Below are positions 49,894 through 62,400 of a DNA stretch of 64,000 nucleotides, one piece after another. The position numbers and the translations under genes were made by a program. Source of the DNA: Batillaria attramentaria (taxonomy: Eukaryota; Mollusca; Gastropoda; Batillariidae); the NCBI GenBank assembly GCA_018292915.2, contig JACVVK020000055.1, positions 180,001 through 244,000 on the forward strand, in the 5' to 3' direction. Every line of letters starts with the position of its first letter. Position 1 is the first letter of the stretch. Below the pieces are notes generated by a model, which was not told where the DNA came from, made no database searches, and saw only the letters and a list, made by a program, of their open reading frames with translations.

Positions 49894-52800
49894 GCAATAT
49901 TGAGAGAGAGAGAGAGAGTGCCACAGAACGAAAATGTGTGCTTTTTTACGTCTGTGGCCAGCCACGCTTTTAGCGTGGTCGACTGCCTTGCGGCTAAGAG
50001 AGTAAGGCCTAATGTGTCACGATGCGCAGCTACAGAAACCACAAAATCATCAACCGCATAACGTTGGGTACTCGACCAGCCTCTGAGTTCTGGTATCAGC
50101 AAGATGGCCGCCGCGTAGCGACACTCGCAGGCAGCGGTGGCAGCGTGCGGCGGTGCGTCTAGATCTATACGTCTGTGGATTACACAAACACACGTCGCAC
50201 AACTCCCACGAAAAAGAACGCAGCACCACAGTGTGCATGCAAGGTGTCTATCACGCAAATTTCGTTACGTCACTGTGTGCGCGAAAGAATGTATTGTCTG
50301 GAGAAACGAAAAACTTACCTGGTGTTTTACTGGCCTCAGGCTCCATTGTCACCATGTGCTCTTTGTGTTATCGATATATCATACGCTGGCGCCGAAGGAA
50401 GCTGAAGGAAGCGCCCCTGGGGGTCAATGACCGCTATAATCTCGCAAACCGGTCCTACCGAAAACAACGAAACGACCGAAAACAACCGAAAACAACTCTT
50501 GATACGGATAGAACGCGGTTAAAACATAGAAATAACAACACACAAACATGATTAAAGGTGAAAACGTGGCTAAAAAAGCTAAAAGAAAAAAAAGATATTG
50601 CAGAAAATAACCAGTCCGGACCAGAGTCGCTTCCCTTGGGAGACACGTTCATTTCGTCCTGTTCTCTTGGAGCGAATAAGTACTTTTTTTCCTTTAAACT
50701 AGTTTAGGGCCTCTTTTTTCACCTTTAATCATGTTTGTGTGTTGTTATTTCTTTATTTTGATTTATCCAAAGAAAACAACATTTCAGGATCGAAATGCAC
50801 CGCGGCATCTGAAGAATTTATGAACTTGAAAGTCTTTTCTCTGCGCTGTTTCTGGTCATGCTTCTGCCTATAGTTCCAGAGATAAACATCAACTCATGGT
50901 GATTTTCTTGACGCTAATCCACTTACGTACAGAAACAACTGCGTTTTTCATTATAAATACAAAATAAAGATTTCAGGAGTCAAACGGTCTGCGTCAAGAG
51001 TTTCTTATGCTGATATTCTTCAAAACCGACGAAGCTATGCCGTGTTTTCTTCATGATTTCATCACTTTGTTGACGATTCAAACGATCAACTGTGCCGTTG
51101 TTACCTTTTCGTGACAAGAAATTGCCCAGTCGAGTCGATGTAAACGGACACTAAACCACACAAAACGAAAGATACAAAACAAAACATGTATGTTTCTGGA
51201 GAGTTTATTCAATCTTTTAAATTTTCTGTTAGAGTGGTTGTAATGTGAATGAGTTTGTGAATAATTGTTCACCAAAGCGAGGCAGGGTACATGTCACACA
51301 AAATTTCGGAAAATCTGACTCTCGGCCATATTGCAAACCTATATTTGGCTATTTGGCACAAATTTCTGTATGGATTTAGTTTTCATTAGTTTCCACTGTG
51401 CTCCCGTCTCTGTTGTACTGTTCTTAAGAGAACCTTGTTGATCACTGCCCCCCCCCCCCCCCCCAAAAAAAAACAACAACAACAAACAAACAACAAAAAC
51501 CACACACACAAAAAACAACAACAAACCCAAAACGACCACTTAACAAACAGCCCCCCCCCCCAAACAACAACAACCCCAAAAAAACAAAAACAAAGAACAC
51601 ACACAACAACAACAACAAATATTAACAACAAAAACCCAAACACACACACACACACACACATTCCTTTGGGCAGGTTGATCACCTAGTTATCTCAAGCAAT
51701 ACAACCGCAGAACCATCACAGTACATGTATCACCAGAATCTTTACAGTGTTGAATGCACGTTCGTCATTGACATGCCAAACCCTCCGCTGGGGGTGGTCA
51801 TTCTGTCCAACTCCAAATCCTTGCTCTAAGCCCTAGAATGAGGGGGCACGAAAAACAGGAGCGATGTACACGATAAGATCCTTGATGTACAAGGTGAGAT
51901 CCTTCACCTGTCACACCGAATCATCACGAAGGGAACGGACCTGGCCCTTATGTGGCTACCCTCCCACAGTGGCATCCGAGGAAATGAGCTGGCGGATCGC
52001 GCGGCCCGAGGTGCCACCGACGAAGGCACTGAAGCGACTATGCCCCAGACACTCAGTGAAGTGAAGAACAAAATACGAAGAGCGGCCCGCACTCTCAGAG
52101 AGAGGAAGCTCTGCGCGATGTGCAAAGAGAATGGCTGGGTCCACCTTCCAGGTGCCCAGAACCAAATGCCACCGTTCCCACGCAGACACTCTGCAATCAT
52201 CTGCAGAATCCGCACACTGTGTCGCCCACACGTGGAGCAACAACCTCTGCCAGTGCAGGCAGCCCCCTGACATCTGTCACATTGTGAACGGCTGTGCAGG
52301 CTTGCCCATCAGCCTCCAGCCCATCTGGGATCTGAGAGACAGAACTCACTGAAAACGGCAGACTTCCTCAGGCCACACCAAGCCCTTGGTGACAGACCAG
52401 TGAGAATCTTAGCCGATGCCATCGTCAGATCAGACCTGACAAAATGGTTCTGAACCAAACATCAATAGGACTCCCTAGTGATCCGAACGGCATAAGAAAG
52501 GACGACAGAAAACGACCATGGCATTGAGAAACAACCCAGACACTGACTGACTGAGACAGGCACTTGAGCCCCGAGCAGAGAACCTCTGACGATGCCCAAA
52601 GCAAAGCAAAACAGCCCATATCCACCCAACAAGTCATCCGCAAAGCCAAGCAGTCAATGACACACGCCAGGGAAAACTTGTCCTTAAGGGCTAACAGGCC
52701 ATATTAGGGACGTAAAGCTTAAACATCGAGCGAACAGTGTTGAAGTCGGATGATCAAAGAAAGAAGAGGAACAACGTACAACAAAACCTGCCTCAAGCCG

Positions 52801-52982
52801 CAACATGATGTTTTGGTTTTGATGACTCATTACAATTGAACGAGTCTACATCGGAATGAATCACAAATGCGTAGTGAAGAATTTTTGTGTAAAGAAAAGA
52901 AAAGGTTTAGTGATCGCTCTGATGATTCTGAATAACGAATTTTACTTACAGAATTGCCCCTAGAGTTCGAGCTTTCCGCCAT
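46184..52982 (-). CDS. Unrecognised gene: basic coiled-coil region plus proline-rich repeats
   Basis: The proposed exons are 52982-52950, 47804-47768, 47557-47149 and 46859-46184 (stop), phase-compatible and giving 384 residues. Exon 1 is short (MAESSNSRGNS) with a Kozak-like AATATGGCG and a GTAAGT donor. Its link to exon 2 across a 5-kb intron is an inference, and extra exons may exist. Exon 3 encodes KRRYVHVSVSSSDEEDPKQT, then an Arg/Lys/Glu-rich helix (KARHREKSRIRMRRYTQRKK; LYQRQRRAA) that looks like a nuclear, possibly nucleic-acid-binding segment. Exon 4 encodes about 14 copies of an 11-13-residue unit such as DPKQEPPSPAA, three of them near identical at the DNA level, then a charged tail (FADLQLAQLKDD). 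I recognise no family and assign no function. It sits between TEX9 and RFX7 and is divergent from RFX7. Confidence 0.65.
47966..48312 (-). repeat. ~195-bp tandem duplication with open frame on both copies
   Basis: On the minus strand, TTTCACCAGCTCTCTGGATC / TTTCACCAGCCCTCTAGATC and GCTGACGTCAAATGTTTGG / ...TTTAG recur about 195 bp apart. A 157-codon frame runs across both copies. It could be an unspliced intron or an exon of the gene at 46184-52982; I do not call it coding. Confidence 0.6.
49174..49284 (+). pseudogene. THAP zinc-finger fragment of the transposon
   Basis: The 36-codon frame begins MSCCCVAFGCSNRKNAKGKS, with the first two zinc-binding cysteines, the NR pair and the SFH of THAP domains. 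It then runs into LLCFSFCCQLIF and a stop. The second half of the domain (the W and the C-x2-H pair) is missing, so this is a fragment, or an exon whose donor I cannot see. Confidence 0.65.
49689..49913. repeat. CT-rich repeat with CAATATTG palindromes
   Basis: Five units of CTCTCTCTCTCAATATTG at 49689-49795 are answered by GAGAGAGAGCAATATTGAGAG at about 49883-49913. The whole can fold back. It lies inside the THAP/P-like element. Confidence 0.8.
50528..50752. repeat. Foldback repeat with perfect 37-bp arms
   Basis: The arms at 50528-50564 and 50716-50752 are exact reverse complements (AGAAATAACAACACACAAAC... / ...GTTTGTGTGTTGTTATTTCT), separated by 151 bp. It has no coding content. Confidence 0.85.
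51760..52745 (+). pseudogene. Decayed non-LTR retrotransposon, RNase H end
   Basis: The frame through LILSNSKSLL*ALE*GG, KNRSDVHDKILDVQGEILHL and LMWLPSHSGIRGNELADRAA is the RNase H domain of a LINE, with its SDSKS-like and SHSGIRGNELAD motifs. Two in-frame stops, the first changed acidic residue (SNSKS) and a later frameshift (CQCRQPPDICHIVNGC) show it is dead. The 5' limit is unclear. Confidence 0.75.
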
Positions 52983-53437
52983 ATTTGGTTGCGAATGCAA
53001 ACTCAACATTGTCGCGAACAATAATTGTGTCGTGAAACAAACGCTAGTGAAAACCTTCTGGTGCAGATTTCTTGTGACTTGAGAAAAATTTCAGCTTCCA
53101 TTTATTCTATATGATTTGTATCCTTTTGTCGAAACACCCGATTAGTCATTGGGCTTTACGACAAGCAACGTTACCGAAAATTATGATTACGCATGCGCAG
53201 TTTTGCATTGTTTAGTAGGAAATGTCCGCATGTGCTTTTGTTTGGATCTGGTAGCCTATTTTTTTTCTCTCAAATGCTGCACGTGAGCGATCATCGGTTC
53301 CCTTAATTGCTGACAGCGATGTAGCAGATACCAGTGTAACAAGTTACCATAAGGAGTACCAGATTCATTTTGAAGAATGCCCCACCGGGGTGCAAGAAGA
53401 TGAAATTTGCTGGTCCGTTTTTGCGGGAAACCATAAC
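52983..53437. promoter_or_regulatory. Presumed bidirectional promoter, unrecognised gene / RFX7
   Basis: The proposed start codons of the two divergent genes are 455 bases apart. The interval holds CCAATTG-like and ATTGG sequences but no TATA box that I can support. The call rests on the head-to-head layout. Confidence 0.45.
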
Positions 53438-56400
53438 ATGGAGAAGCCGCCAGGTGCCTCGGCTTGTAATCCGAAAGGATTATGGAAAGGCCACCTAACC
53501 AACATCGAGGATGGGCTAGAATTGTCTGTCAGGTATTTAAGTTTTTAATTTCTTTTTTCGCAAGGCCATTCTTGTCTGGCGTAAAAAGAGCTTCGGCTCC
53601 AGACATTCGATGTTGTCTGCTTCATAAGGATGGCATTTAAAAGCTTTGGTCACTCAGGTTTCACACTTTCACAGAATTTCTCTCACAGATTTACAGATCT
53701 GGATTATCACCGAAGTTTTATCATTCATTTAAAAGGACTATTTGAAGTGTGAAACACTGTTAGACGCTTCGCCGTGTTATTAAAAAAAAAAGTTTCAGTG
53801 TAAGAGTTGCCTCCCTTATGTCTGCCATATGACCTTAGTTGATTCCATTTTTATTTTCAGGGCTTGCCCTCCTCCATCTTTCACTGAACAATGTGTCTGT
53901 AATATATTGACGCCATTTTGCAGTTGTTTAGAAGTTCCTTGGCATAGTCTGATACTGTTTAAGCCTTCAAATGGAGAAAAGAAAATTTGAATAGTACTGG
54001 TTACCACTTGTAAACATTGCATAGTACTAGTAAGTACACTACTACTTTTGTAGTTGTACACAGGTCGGTAAACCCCATTTAAAACAGTGTGCCTGCAGTT
54101 TCACAGAAAGAGGTTAGAAAAGTTTGTATTGTTTAAAAAATATGGATTGTGTCAAGATTTCTGTATGTCGTGAAAAGTGTTTCAGTGATAATCATGAAGA
54201 ATTGAATTTGTGTTGTCTTCAATTTTGCTGTCACAGCTTGTAGTTGTACAGATTTTTTTAAAGGGTGCAACAGTTTTTTGAAAATGAGTGTTGCTTTGGA
54301 AAATAAATGTGGGTAACTGGTATCATCATTTTAATTCTACTAATGGGACTTGCACAAAAATTAATTGCATTTTTATGCAAGTCCCATAGTCAGTTAAAAA
54401 GTTTATAATTACTGTTTCTAGTGTCACTGTTATTGTGTAAGTGTAAACACTACAGTGATTTATTTTCATATTGTGTTTCAGTGATCAAGCCAAAGACAGG
54501 ATTTCTGGGATATTGGTGAGTAAAAAAAGTCATTTATGCAAGAGAAAGGGAACCATAACTAATAAAAGTAATATAATTTTAGCAACCAGTTTACATTTTT
54601 TTTTTCTTTTTAACTTTTTTGGGGGGGGGGGGGGCACAAGATGTGTACAACTTTACAAGTTAAATGTTTCTAAAGTCTATGTAATTTTACCCTAATCAAT
54701 TCTCTGCTGTTTCAGAAAAGAATGTTTCCAGGTTTTCATTATTTTTCAATTTGAGCTTAACATATTGTTCTAATCTTGTCATGCAGGAAAACATTGAAAG
54801 CCTTTCTGATGTGGAGAAACTGCTGCTGTATCTCAAACTGCCCACTGGCTCTGCTTCAGAGGATGTATTACGGCAGTAAGTAGTCACATGGATTTTCATG
54901 ATTCATAATGATACTTATAACTGTGGTTAGTATTACATGTATGTATTCTGTGTCAGTTTACATATTACCTTTGGGATTTTTTAATTTATTTTTTTTCTTT
55001 GTTTAAAACACGATGGCAGGGGAGATATTTCCAAACCTAGCACTGTTGATAAAGCCAGTGCCTGTTCAGGCTGTTGGTTCATCAACTTCACAGTATTGTC
55101 ACAGTTTTTTTTACCGTCTGTCTCTTCTGTGGTAGTGATGGATTTCTTTGTTTTTTGCTCACTGACTTTGTAAATTGAGAAAAGTTACTTAACTTCAGAT
55201 GGGTGGGTTTAGTCGTAAGTGTTGTAAAAAATGTTTCTTCTAAAGTACACGTGCCGGCCGTAATAGTTCCCTCTGTTTATTTTTGCCTCCAGGACACCAA
55301 CATCATTTTTGCATGCCTCCAATCGTCTGGAGCAGGCGCAGGCTTTTACGTGGATCAGAAGTCACCTGGAAGAGGACAGTCAGATCTGTGTCCCAAAACA
55401 TGAAGTTTATGATGAATACAGGTAGCGTGTTCTTTTTTACAATCTATATTTTGTAACTAGAATTAGAAACATTGAGTTCATTTTTTATTGATTAATTTTG
55501 CTTGCTTAAAATTTTCAATTTTTAGAAACTAGAAATTCAAGGCCAGTGAGTGGTACTGTAGTGTTATGGTGACCAGTGCAAGTTGCACTACTCTGGCACA
55601 CTCTTGGGAAAGGCGTGGTCAAAATCATCATATTGTTGATAAACTTGTTTCACAGTAGGTTAAGATTGACTCGTCTCACTGGCCTACACTACACTCAGCT
55701 TATCTGAGGGTACTTGACAGTGGCTACAAGTTATGACCTCTGATTGCTAGTTTGGAATTGGATGTTTCAGGTCCTATTGTGAGAGCCATGGCCTGAAGTC
55801 TTTGTGTGCCGCTGATTTTGGCAAAGTCCTGAAATGCATCTTCCCAAATGTCAAGCCTCGGAGGCTTGGTCAGCGTGGCCAGTCCAGATATCCTGGAACT
55901 GAAGCAATATATATATTCAATTTGTTTTGTTTGTCTTTCATATTCTTGTTTATAATATGGTTAGTCAACTTAGTGTTTGCTGGTAAGAGGATTTGGAGGC
56001 ACAGGTTGAACTTGAATTGCAATGTCAGCTTTTGTTTGTTATGTCGGAGAAGCAGTGTTGGACTTGGAATAGTGTTCTTACTGTTCCTGCTATAGCTATG
56101 GAGAACTAACACTGTGTCACACTCACAGAGACTGAGAGAGACAGTACAAAGATATTTGGTAGCTTTTAGGAATTCCTATTGTATGTAGTAATGTGGTCTA
56201 CAAGAAAAAAGTTTCAGGTTAGTAGGGGTCTGTGTGTTTGATTGTGAAAGAATTATCTGGGCTTGGGTTTGCAAGGAAGAAGTGTGGTTGGTGGTCAGAC
56301 CTGATTCTGGGATACCACAATCTCCGGTGGGGGGGGGGGGGGGGGGGGGGGGTGGTCATATTATTATTCTGAAATAGGCATTTTAAGCTTGTGGGGCAGT

Positions 56401-59400
56401 TCACATTTCAGTAAATGGCAAAGCATTCACTTCAGAGATGGTTACCAAAGAAGTGTATTCCTTAACCTGCTCACGTACTGCTACAGTGGACTGAGAAAGA
56501 AGTTGGATATCCAACCCCCTTCTTTGCCAGAGTTGGAGATAAGTCCCAAAAAGCCAAAGGTAGGTGGTGTTGAATGCATGGACTTTATGCTTGTTTCACT
56601 CTCTTTTTAGTGTGCACAACTAGTCTCATGGTAATAACTAATATTGGTCATATTAAAGTAGAATATAAAGTATATTTTCCATCTGTAGCTTTTTTGTTTT
56701 GTTTACAGTTTAGGTTAGGACTAGTTCCGTTTGAAATTTGGTTACGCTGCATTGCAGTTTGGGGAACTGGGTGATGTTCTCCCAGGAAGTTTGTTACAGT
56801 ACCTACCACCTGTATGTGTTTTCATTAGCAGTTCCATTGGTAAGTTTGCAGGTACGGCATTTCAGATTGAAGAAATAGCTTCCTTAGCACCAGGACCCTG
56901 CTGTGGCTTCTTTACACAAATCAGTTTTTGAGGGGGGGGGGGGCAATTTTATCGTCATCATCAGCAAGAAAATGTGAACAGTGCCAAGATTGATCCATCA
57001 CTTCCGTATGCCAGGATAAAATCTTTCTTTCTGGTTTTTCTCTGCGTGCAGACAGAGGACCTCCAGGAGAGTGAGCTGTTTTCAGCTTCGTGCCAGCTGG
57101 TGTGTGAGTGGGCAGGCAAGCTCCTGTCACGTGCCTTTAGCAGTCTGCGTGAACTGTCCGAGTACCTTGTGGGCAACTTGTATGTGAACAGCAAGTCCAC
57201 TGCTGCCTTCACTGTCCTGGCTGCCATGCAGGAAGCTGGGCTGCACAACTCGCGAGGTACGCGGACACTGTCGGGTTGCTGAGTCACTATAGTCCTCAGC
57301 TTTACCCATGGTGCCTTTGCCTCTTGCTTTTACTCAGGCCGTGTAGGAAACATGCTGGACATCTGTCATTCACTAAATTACACACTGTGTGATTTGTTGG
57401 TATCATAAGCTGTGGTTGTGTTAGAAACTTTTTTTTTCAAGGGAGCAGTGTCACGATATCATTGCTGTCAAATTGTTCAGAGCTGTTGAATAGTGGATGT
57501 TAAACATGATACCACTTAGACACATGGCATTGAGCAGACAGAAACTAAATATTCACAGCTTTGAGTTTGACTGTATTGCACGGGAAGTTTTGGTGTTTGA
57601 TGACAAAGACAGTTCTTCCTACTGCGCTGGCAGCAAACCCCAGTTTGTAGCGTTAAAACCATACTAACCATACGAAGAAGCTGAGACCTAGCTACCTAGT
57701 CCTTGTGTGCACATTTGACAGTGTGTGTTGTGTGTGTGCACTGTGGCTAGTTTGTTTTTTTCTGTTTTCAGTACCAGTGTCACCCCTGTTCACATGCTCA
57801 TCTGGAGGAGACAAACACCGGGAAACACAGCTACAGCTTCAGCGCAAGCTACAGGAGCGTGAACTGCTGAAAGAGCAGAAAAAGAAGCTGCAGCAGCAGC
57901 GCAGTGAGATCGAGCAGGAGCAGCTCCGCAGTTCCAGCCGTGGCCCGTCGGCAACACCAACCAAATCACCGCTGCCGCGTTCTTTCAGCAAAACTCCGAC
58001 ACCCATCAAGTCACCAGTTCTTCGTCCTCCATCATCTGTAGCCATGAAATCACCAGGGCCACAAGTTGTAGCATTCCGGCAAACTCCGACGCCAACAAAC
58101 CAAATCCAGAACACATCGAAGTGCGCTGCAAGAAACATCACCAAGCTGCTGCAGTCACCAGTACATTTAGGAAAACCCACCACACGACAGCAGGATGTCA
58201 AATCAGAGCCAAACACTGAGTCAGGATCTGCACAAGCGTCCACAGAAAGGACGAGACTTGTAGTGTCATTAGCGACTTCTGCTTCGCTGGCACCGACCAC
58301 AGCAGCAACAGCAGCATCATCACTTTCTCCTACATCCTCTACTGCCTTCACTAGGGCCAGCATGTCTGGTGTGAGCTACATGCAGACAGACAAAGAGTCC
58401 AGCGACTCTTCCAGCTCCTCTACGATCACTGACAGGACCTCGCAGGCTGCTGTGCTGCTCTCCACGGTCAACGGCATGAATTTCGTGGGTGGTGGCCGTC
58501 AGTTCATTTTCTCGGGCAGCCAGGGGTTGATCCTGGATGAGTCTGTGTCTGCGTCAGCTCTCATGAAAAACGGAATGCATGTTGTGCAGAAGCCGTTAGT
58601 GGTTCCTGCAGGAGGAACATCCACACAGCAGACACTGCCAACAACTCAGCAAGTGCAGACGATTCCTGTCAGTAACATCAGCAGCTCTGTTGCAAGCAGC
58701 AGTGCAGGCATGATGCCAGCTGTAACGAAACTTGAGGGAGTGGCTGGACAGGGCATTACAGTTGTGTCAAAACCAAAGGATGTGTCTGCAGAGCGGACTT
58801 GTGGTGAAATAGAGTCCATCGCCCCCGCTGATCTAGACAGGTGCCGTGTAGAGAACGTCAACTTCATTCCAGGAAACCTTTCCACTCGCAGCGCGTTTGT
58901 TCCTGTGTCCAATCAGAAACTGGCTTTCACACTGATCTCACCAACTGTCAGCCGCGTGCTGCAGACATCCGAAAGCAGCAGCGACGAGAGTAAAGACCAG
59001 GATGATCCTTCAGTCCCCATGGATCAGTCAGAGACTCTGGGACACAGTGGGGGGTTTGAACCGCACACCTTCACTTCCAAGGCTTCGGACCCAAATCTGG
59101 GACCATCTGCTATGCAAACCTCAGATTCCTATTCCTCCAGTCAGTCATCATCAGGCATTCCCAACCCCTCGTCCCAGCACAGTCAGAAGAAAGTCAAGAA
59201 CCGCTTCACTCCCATTCGTCCCAAGGCGTCACAGACTGTGACCAGTTTCCAGAAAGACCAGAAGACACCAGAAAAAGACAGCCGGCCTGTGTCTGCCCTT
59301 TTGAAAGAGAAACGTGCACGTGAAGCGAAGGGAGTATTTGCTCATGTAGCTTCTTTACAAGGCGAAACTGTGGGTGGCAAAAACTTTCCAACAAGCATCA

Positions 59401-62400
59401 GTCTTCCAGCTGAAGTTCTCGGTCTGTCTCCGAACAAGACCACAGGCAGTAATGAAGTCGTCATCATCTTGACTTCTCCATCCACTGGTGGGTCCAAATT
59501 TATCCCCACTCAGAGAGAAGCGCGTGGTGCTGGAGAGGAGAAACATTCGTCACGTGACAAGCCAAGCTCAGTCGCTCTGAGCATGTCCGACTTTCTCATG
59601 GCCAATCCCAACTTTGTTCCCCAAAGTGAGGCAGCAGCCACTTCGTCAGCAGCACAGCAGCAACCTCCAGTGTCTGTGTTGCAGCTGCCGGACAACGTGA
59701 GTTCTGAGATGATAGATATCAGTCTTGGTCAGATGAAACTGCCAGTTGTGCTGGCAAGGCAGGAAGGACAAGGTGGCACAGTGCGGCGAGACAGTGGTCT
59801 GGATGTGTCAGATTCGTCTGAAATGGAAAATACTGATGAAGAGGTGACACAGCACATGGAGAGAAACCCCAGGCTTCTACTGCCGGACAATAGGGACACC
59901 GACACTCCCTCATCTTGCCGAAAGAGGAAGTGCAGTGGCCAAGGTAATGCGGATCAGACCAATAAACGCCTAAACTCAGACAAACGAACAGACACCCATG
60001 AAGACGATGACGTGTTCATTGTGGAACCTGGTCCTGATCTTCAGAACCAAACAAAGCTGGTGGAAAGTGGAGCTAATCGTGGCAGCACCAGGCAAACTGT
60101 TGTTACTCTTGACCTACCTTTCCACCATTCTCTGAAGAGGCAAGAGGCTGGATCTCCGTACGTTCGCCCAGGGTCATCCACCGCCACACACATGCAGGTG
60201 GGCGAGCCAGTGTCGCGATGTCAGAGCACTGGGATAGCAGGTGACGAGCCCACGTTTGCTGTTTCGTCTGAGTTGCCACGCCAGGTTAGGGGGAAACTTA
60301 GTGTAGAAAGCCTAGAGAGTGATGCTCTTTTAGACTCGGGACATGTTCCAGTGGGCCGCGACCTTGTGAAGCACTCCACAATCACAGATTCTCTTGTTCA
60401 TATTGAGCAGAAAGCATCTGTCGGGATCAGTGCCAAGGCAAAAGCTGCTACGCGGAAGTCGTTTCTGCTGTCAAAACAAGAACTGGATGACCGCTTGCGC
60501 TCATTTCTCCGCAAGACACAGGACCAATCAATCAATATTTCTGCTATGCAACCTGTAACTGCTTTAACAACCAGTGCTCCAAGCACACATACTGAAGCTT
60601 TAACATCGGAGTTGACAGATGACACTCCCCTTTCTGGATCTGACCTGAAGCCAAGATTGTCAGATGATGCCGTAGACAGCTCAGCACTTTTTGTAAGCCA
60701 AGCTGGGCACTTTGCATCGGGTGGTGTGAGTAGGCTCCAAGATGCCAGCATGAATGTAGACACGTACAGCGAAGAACTGAGCAACATTCCCAACAGTATT
60801 TTTGAACTGATGCAGGGTTTGACCCAGGGGTCATCTTCTGTGCAGACTGAAGCCAACAGTTCCGATGCACGAACTCAAGGCAGCATCCACCAGCTTCTGA
60901 TGAAAGGGTCGACAGCATCTGGGATTCAGTTTTCATCACAGCAAATTCCGTCTCACCATGTTTTCACAGAACAGCTGGTGTCTCCTGAGGGGACGGCAGC
61001 AGCAGCAGTGCAGGGATCTCGGAGCATCAGGAACCCACCTCCAACAAGCACCACCACCACCACCACCACGTTACCCTCAGCACAGACTACGGCCCAGAAG
61101 CAGCCTAAACCCAAAGCAGCCCCTGTTGCCAAATCTGGTCCCAACCAGCCTGTCAATCTGCTTGCATTGCTGAAAAGCCCTGCGTTGTCAGCCTTGGACA
61201 AACCAAGTCCCATGGCAGGCCTGCTGTCCAACAGGGAACTGAATGCACCCTCTAAGTCTGTGCCGTCCACAAACCAAGCACAATCTCATCTGCTTGGGCA
61301 AGAGAAACTAGTCAGTCCACCCACCAAATCTGCCCCCACAGGGGATGTAGATTCGTCCTCCGTCTATCTGTCACCGCTAAGCGGTGGAGCAGCCAAAATT
61401 TCTCCCAACGTGAATATTTCATTCATGTCTGGTGGAACGGCGATACAAAACAATTTTAGCTGTGCTGAGTTGAACTCTGGTAGTTTGGTACAGGAGCAAA
61501 CATCTGGTAGAGGTGAAACACTACCCAGTTTCCTAGACACTGAGCCAGGAGGGGAACTACCTGCAGACGTTGCAGAGTTTGTGGCAGAAGCCATGACTGC
61601 TCGAGATCTGAAGATTCAGCAGAGTTGTGAAAGTCTACTCATGATGAATGCTGAGTATCTGCAGAATTTTCTGCTGCCGCCAAACACTTTCGTAGGAAAC
61701 AGTGGAGGTGACCAGTCCGTAGGAAGTAGTGCTGGTGATGTGAACATGGGCAGTGCACAGAAAGACACTTTCACTATGCCATCAAATCCAGCTCCCAAGC
61801 AGAGGTTAAGTGAGAGTGGATCTGTTCCGGGAAAGAAGTATCCCCCTGTTCAGCGCAGTGCGTCTCTGCCTGTGTTTGTTCCACGTGCCCCAGCCCCTGG
61901 GTCCCACTTACAACAGGACATTCCTTCGCCATCACAGTCGCCAACTGGCACTGCCAACAGCCCCAGAGCACCAACACCGCTAAATGCTACATCGACAGCA
62001 ACAGGAATTATTCCAGCGAGGAGGCTTCGACAGACTGCGGTCGAGCGCATCAGCACCCGGACACCATCCGATGCTGGTTATCACAGTTTTGATGCCAGTC
62101 CACTCATGCCTGCCTTCACACCCCTACCCCCACCCTCCAGCACACCAAACCAGGAGCAGATCTCTGTAAATGTGACAGTCCCTGTGAGGCGGAATACATC
62201 GGCGTCAGTTCGATCTGATTCAGCCCAGAGTGTCAACAGCGAAGGGCTTCAGCCTTTCCCTCAAGGTTCGCCCCTAGCATCCACTGGCCCGGGAGTGATG
62301 TCCACATCAAGCTCTGTGTCTGGTTACAGTCCTGTGGACCCAGCAGCAGGCTCTCCTAACGCCTTCATGCCTATACAAGTGTCGTCTGCAGGCAGGACTG

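Larger units (their letters stand above)
48851..50177 (+). mobile_element. P-element-like (THAP) DNA transposon, internally degraded
   Basis: The element is 1327 bp and is flanked by a perfect 8-bp target duplication, GATTACAC (48843-48850 and 50178-50185). The inverted ends run CATTGACGTATAGATC... and, on the other strand, CACAGACGTATAGATC..., with the inner 24 bases identical. Inside, at 49174-49245, an ATG opens MSCCCVAFGCSNRK...KSFHI. This is the start of a THAP zinc finger (C-x4-C, then SFH), preceded by an acceptor-like TTTTCCAG. The frame then stops at 49282. A THAP finger, 8-bp duplications and CA...TG ends fit the P superfamily. A hAT origin is possible from ends and duplication alone. 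No transposase core is left that I can read. Confidence 0.8.

Noticed and set aside
55888..56095. Read-through of RFX7 exon 5 (SRYPGTEAIYIFNLFC...)
   Set aside because: This is translation of the AT-AC intron. The RFX domain continues in the exon at 56475.
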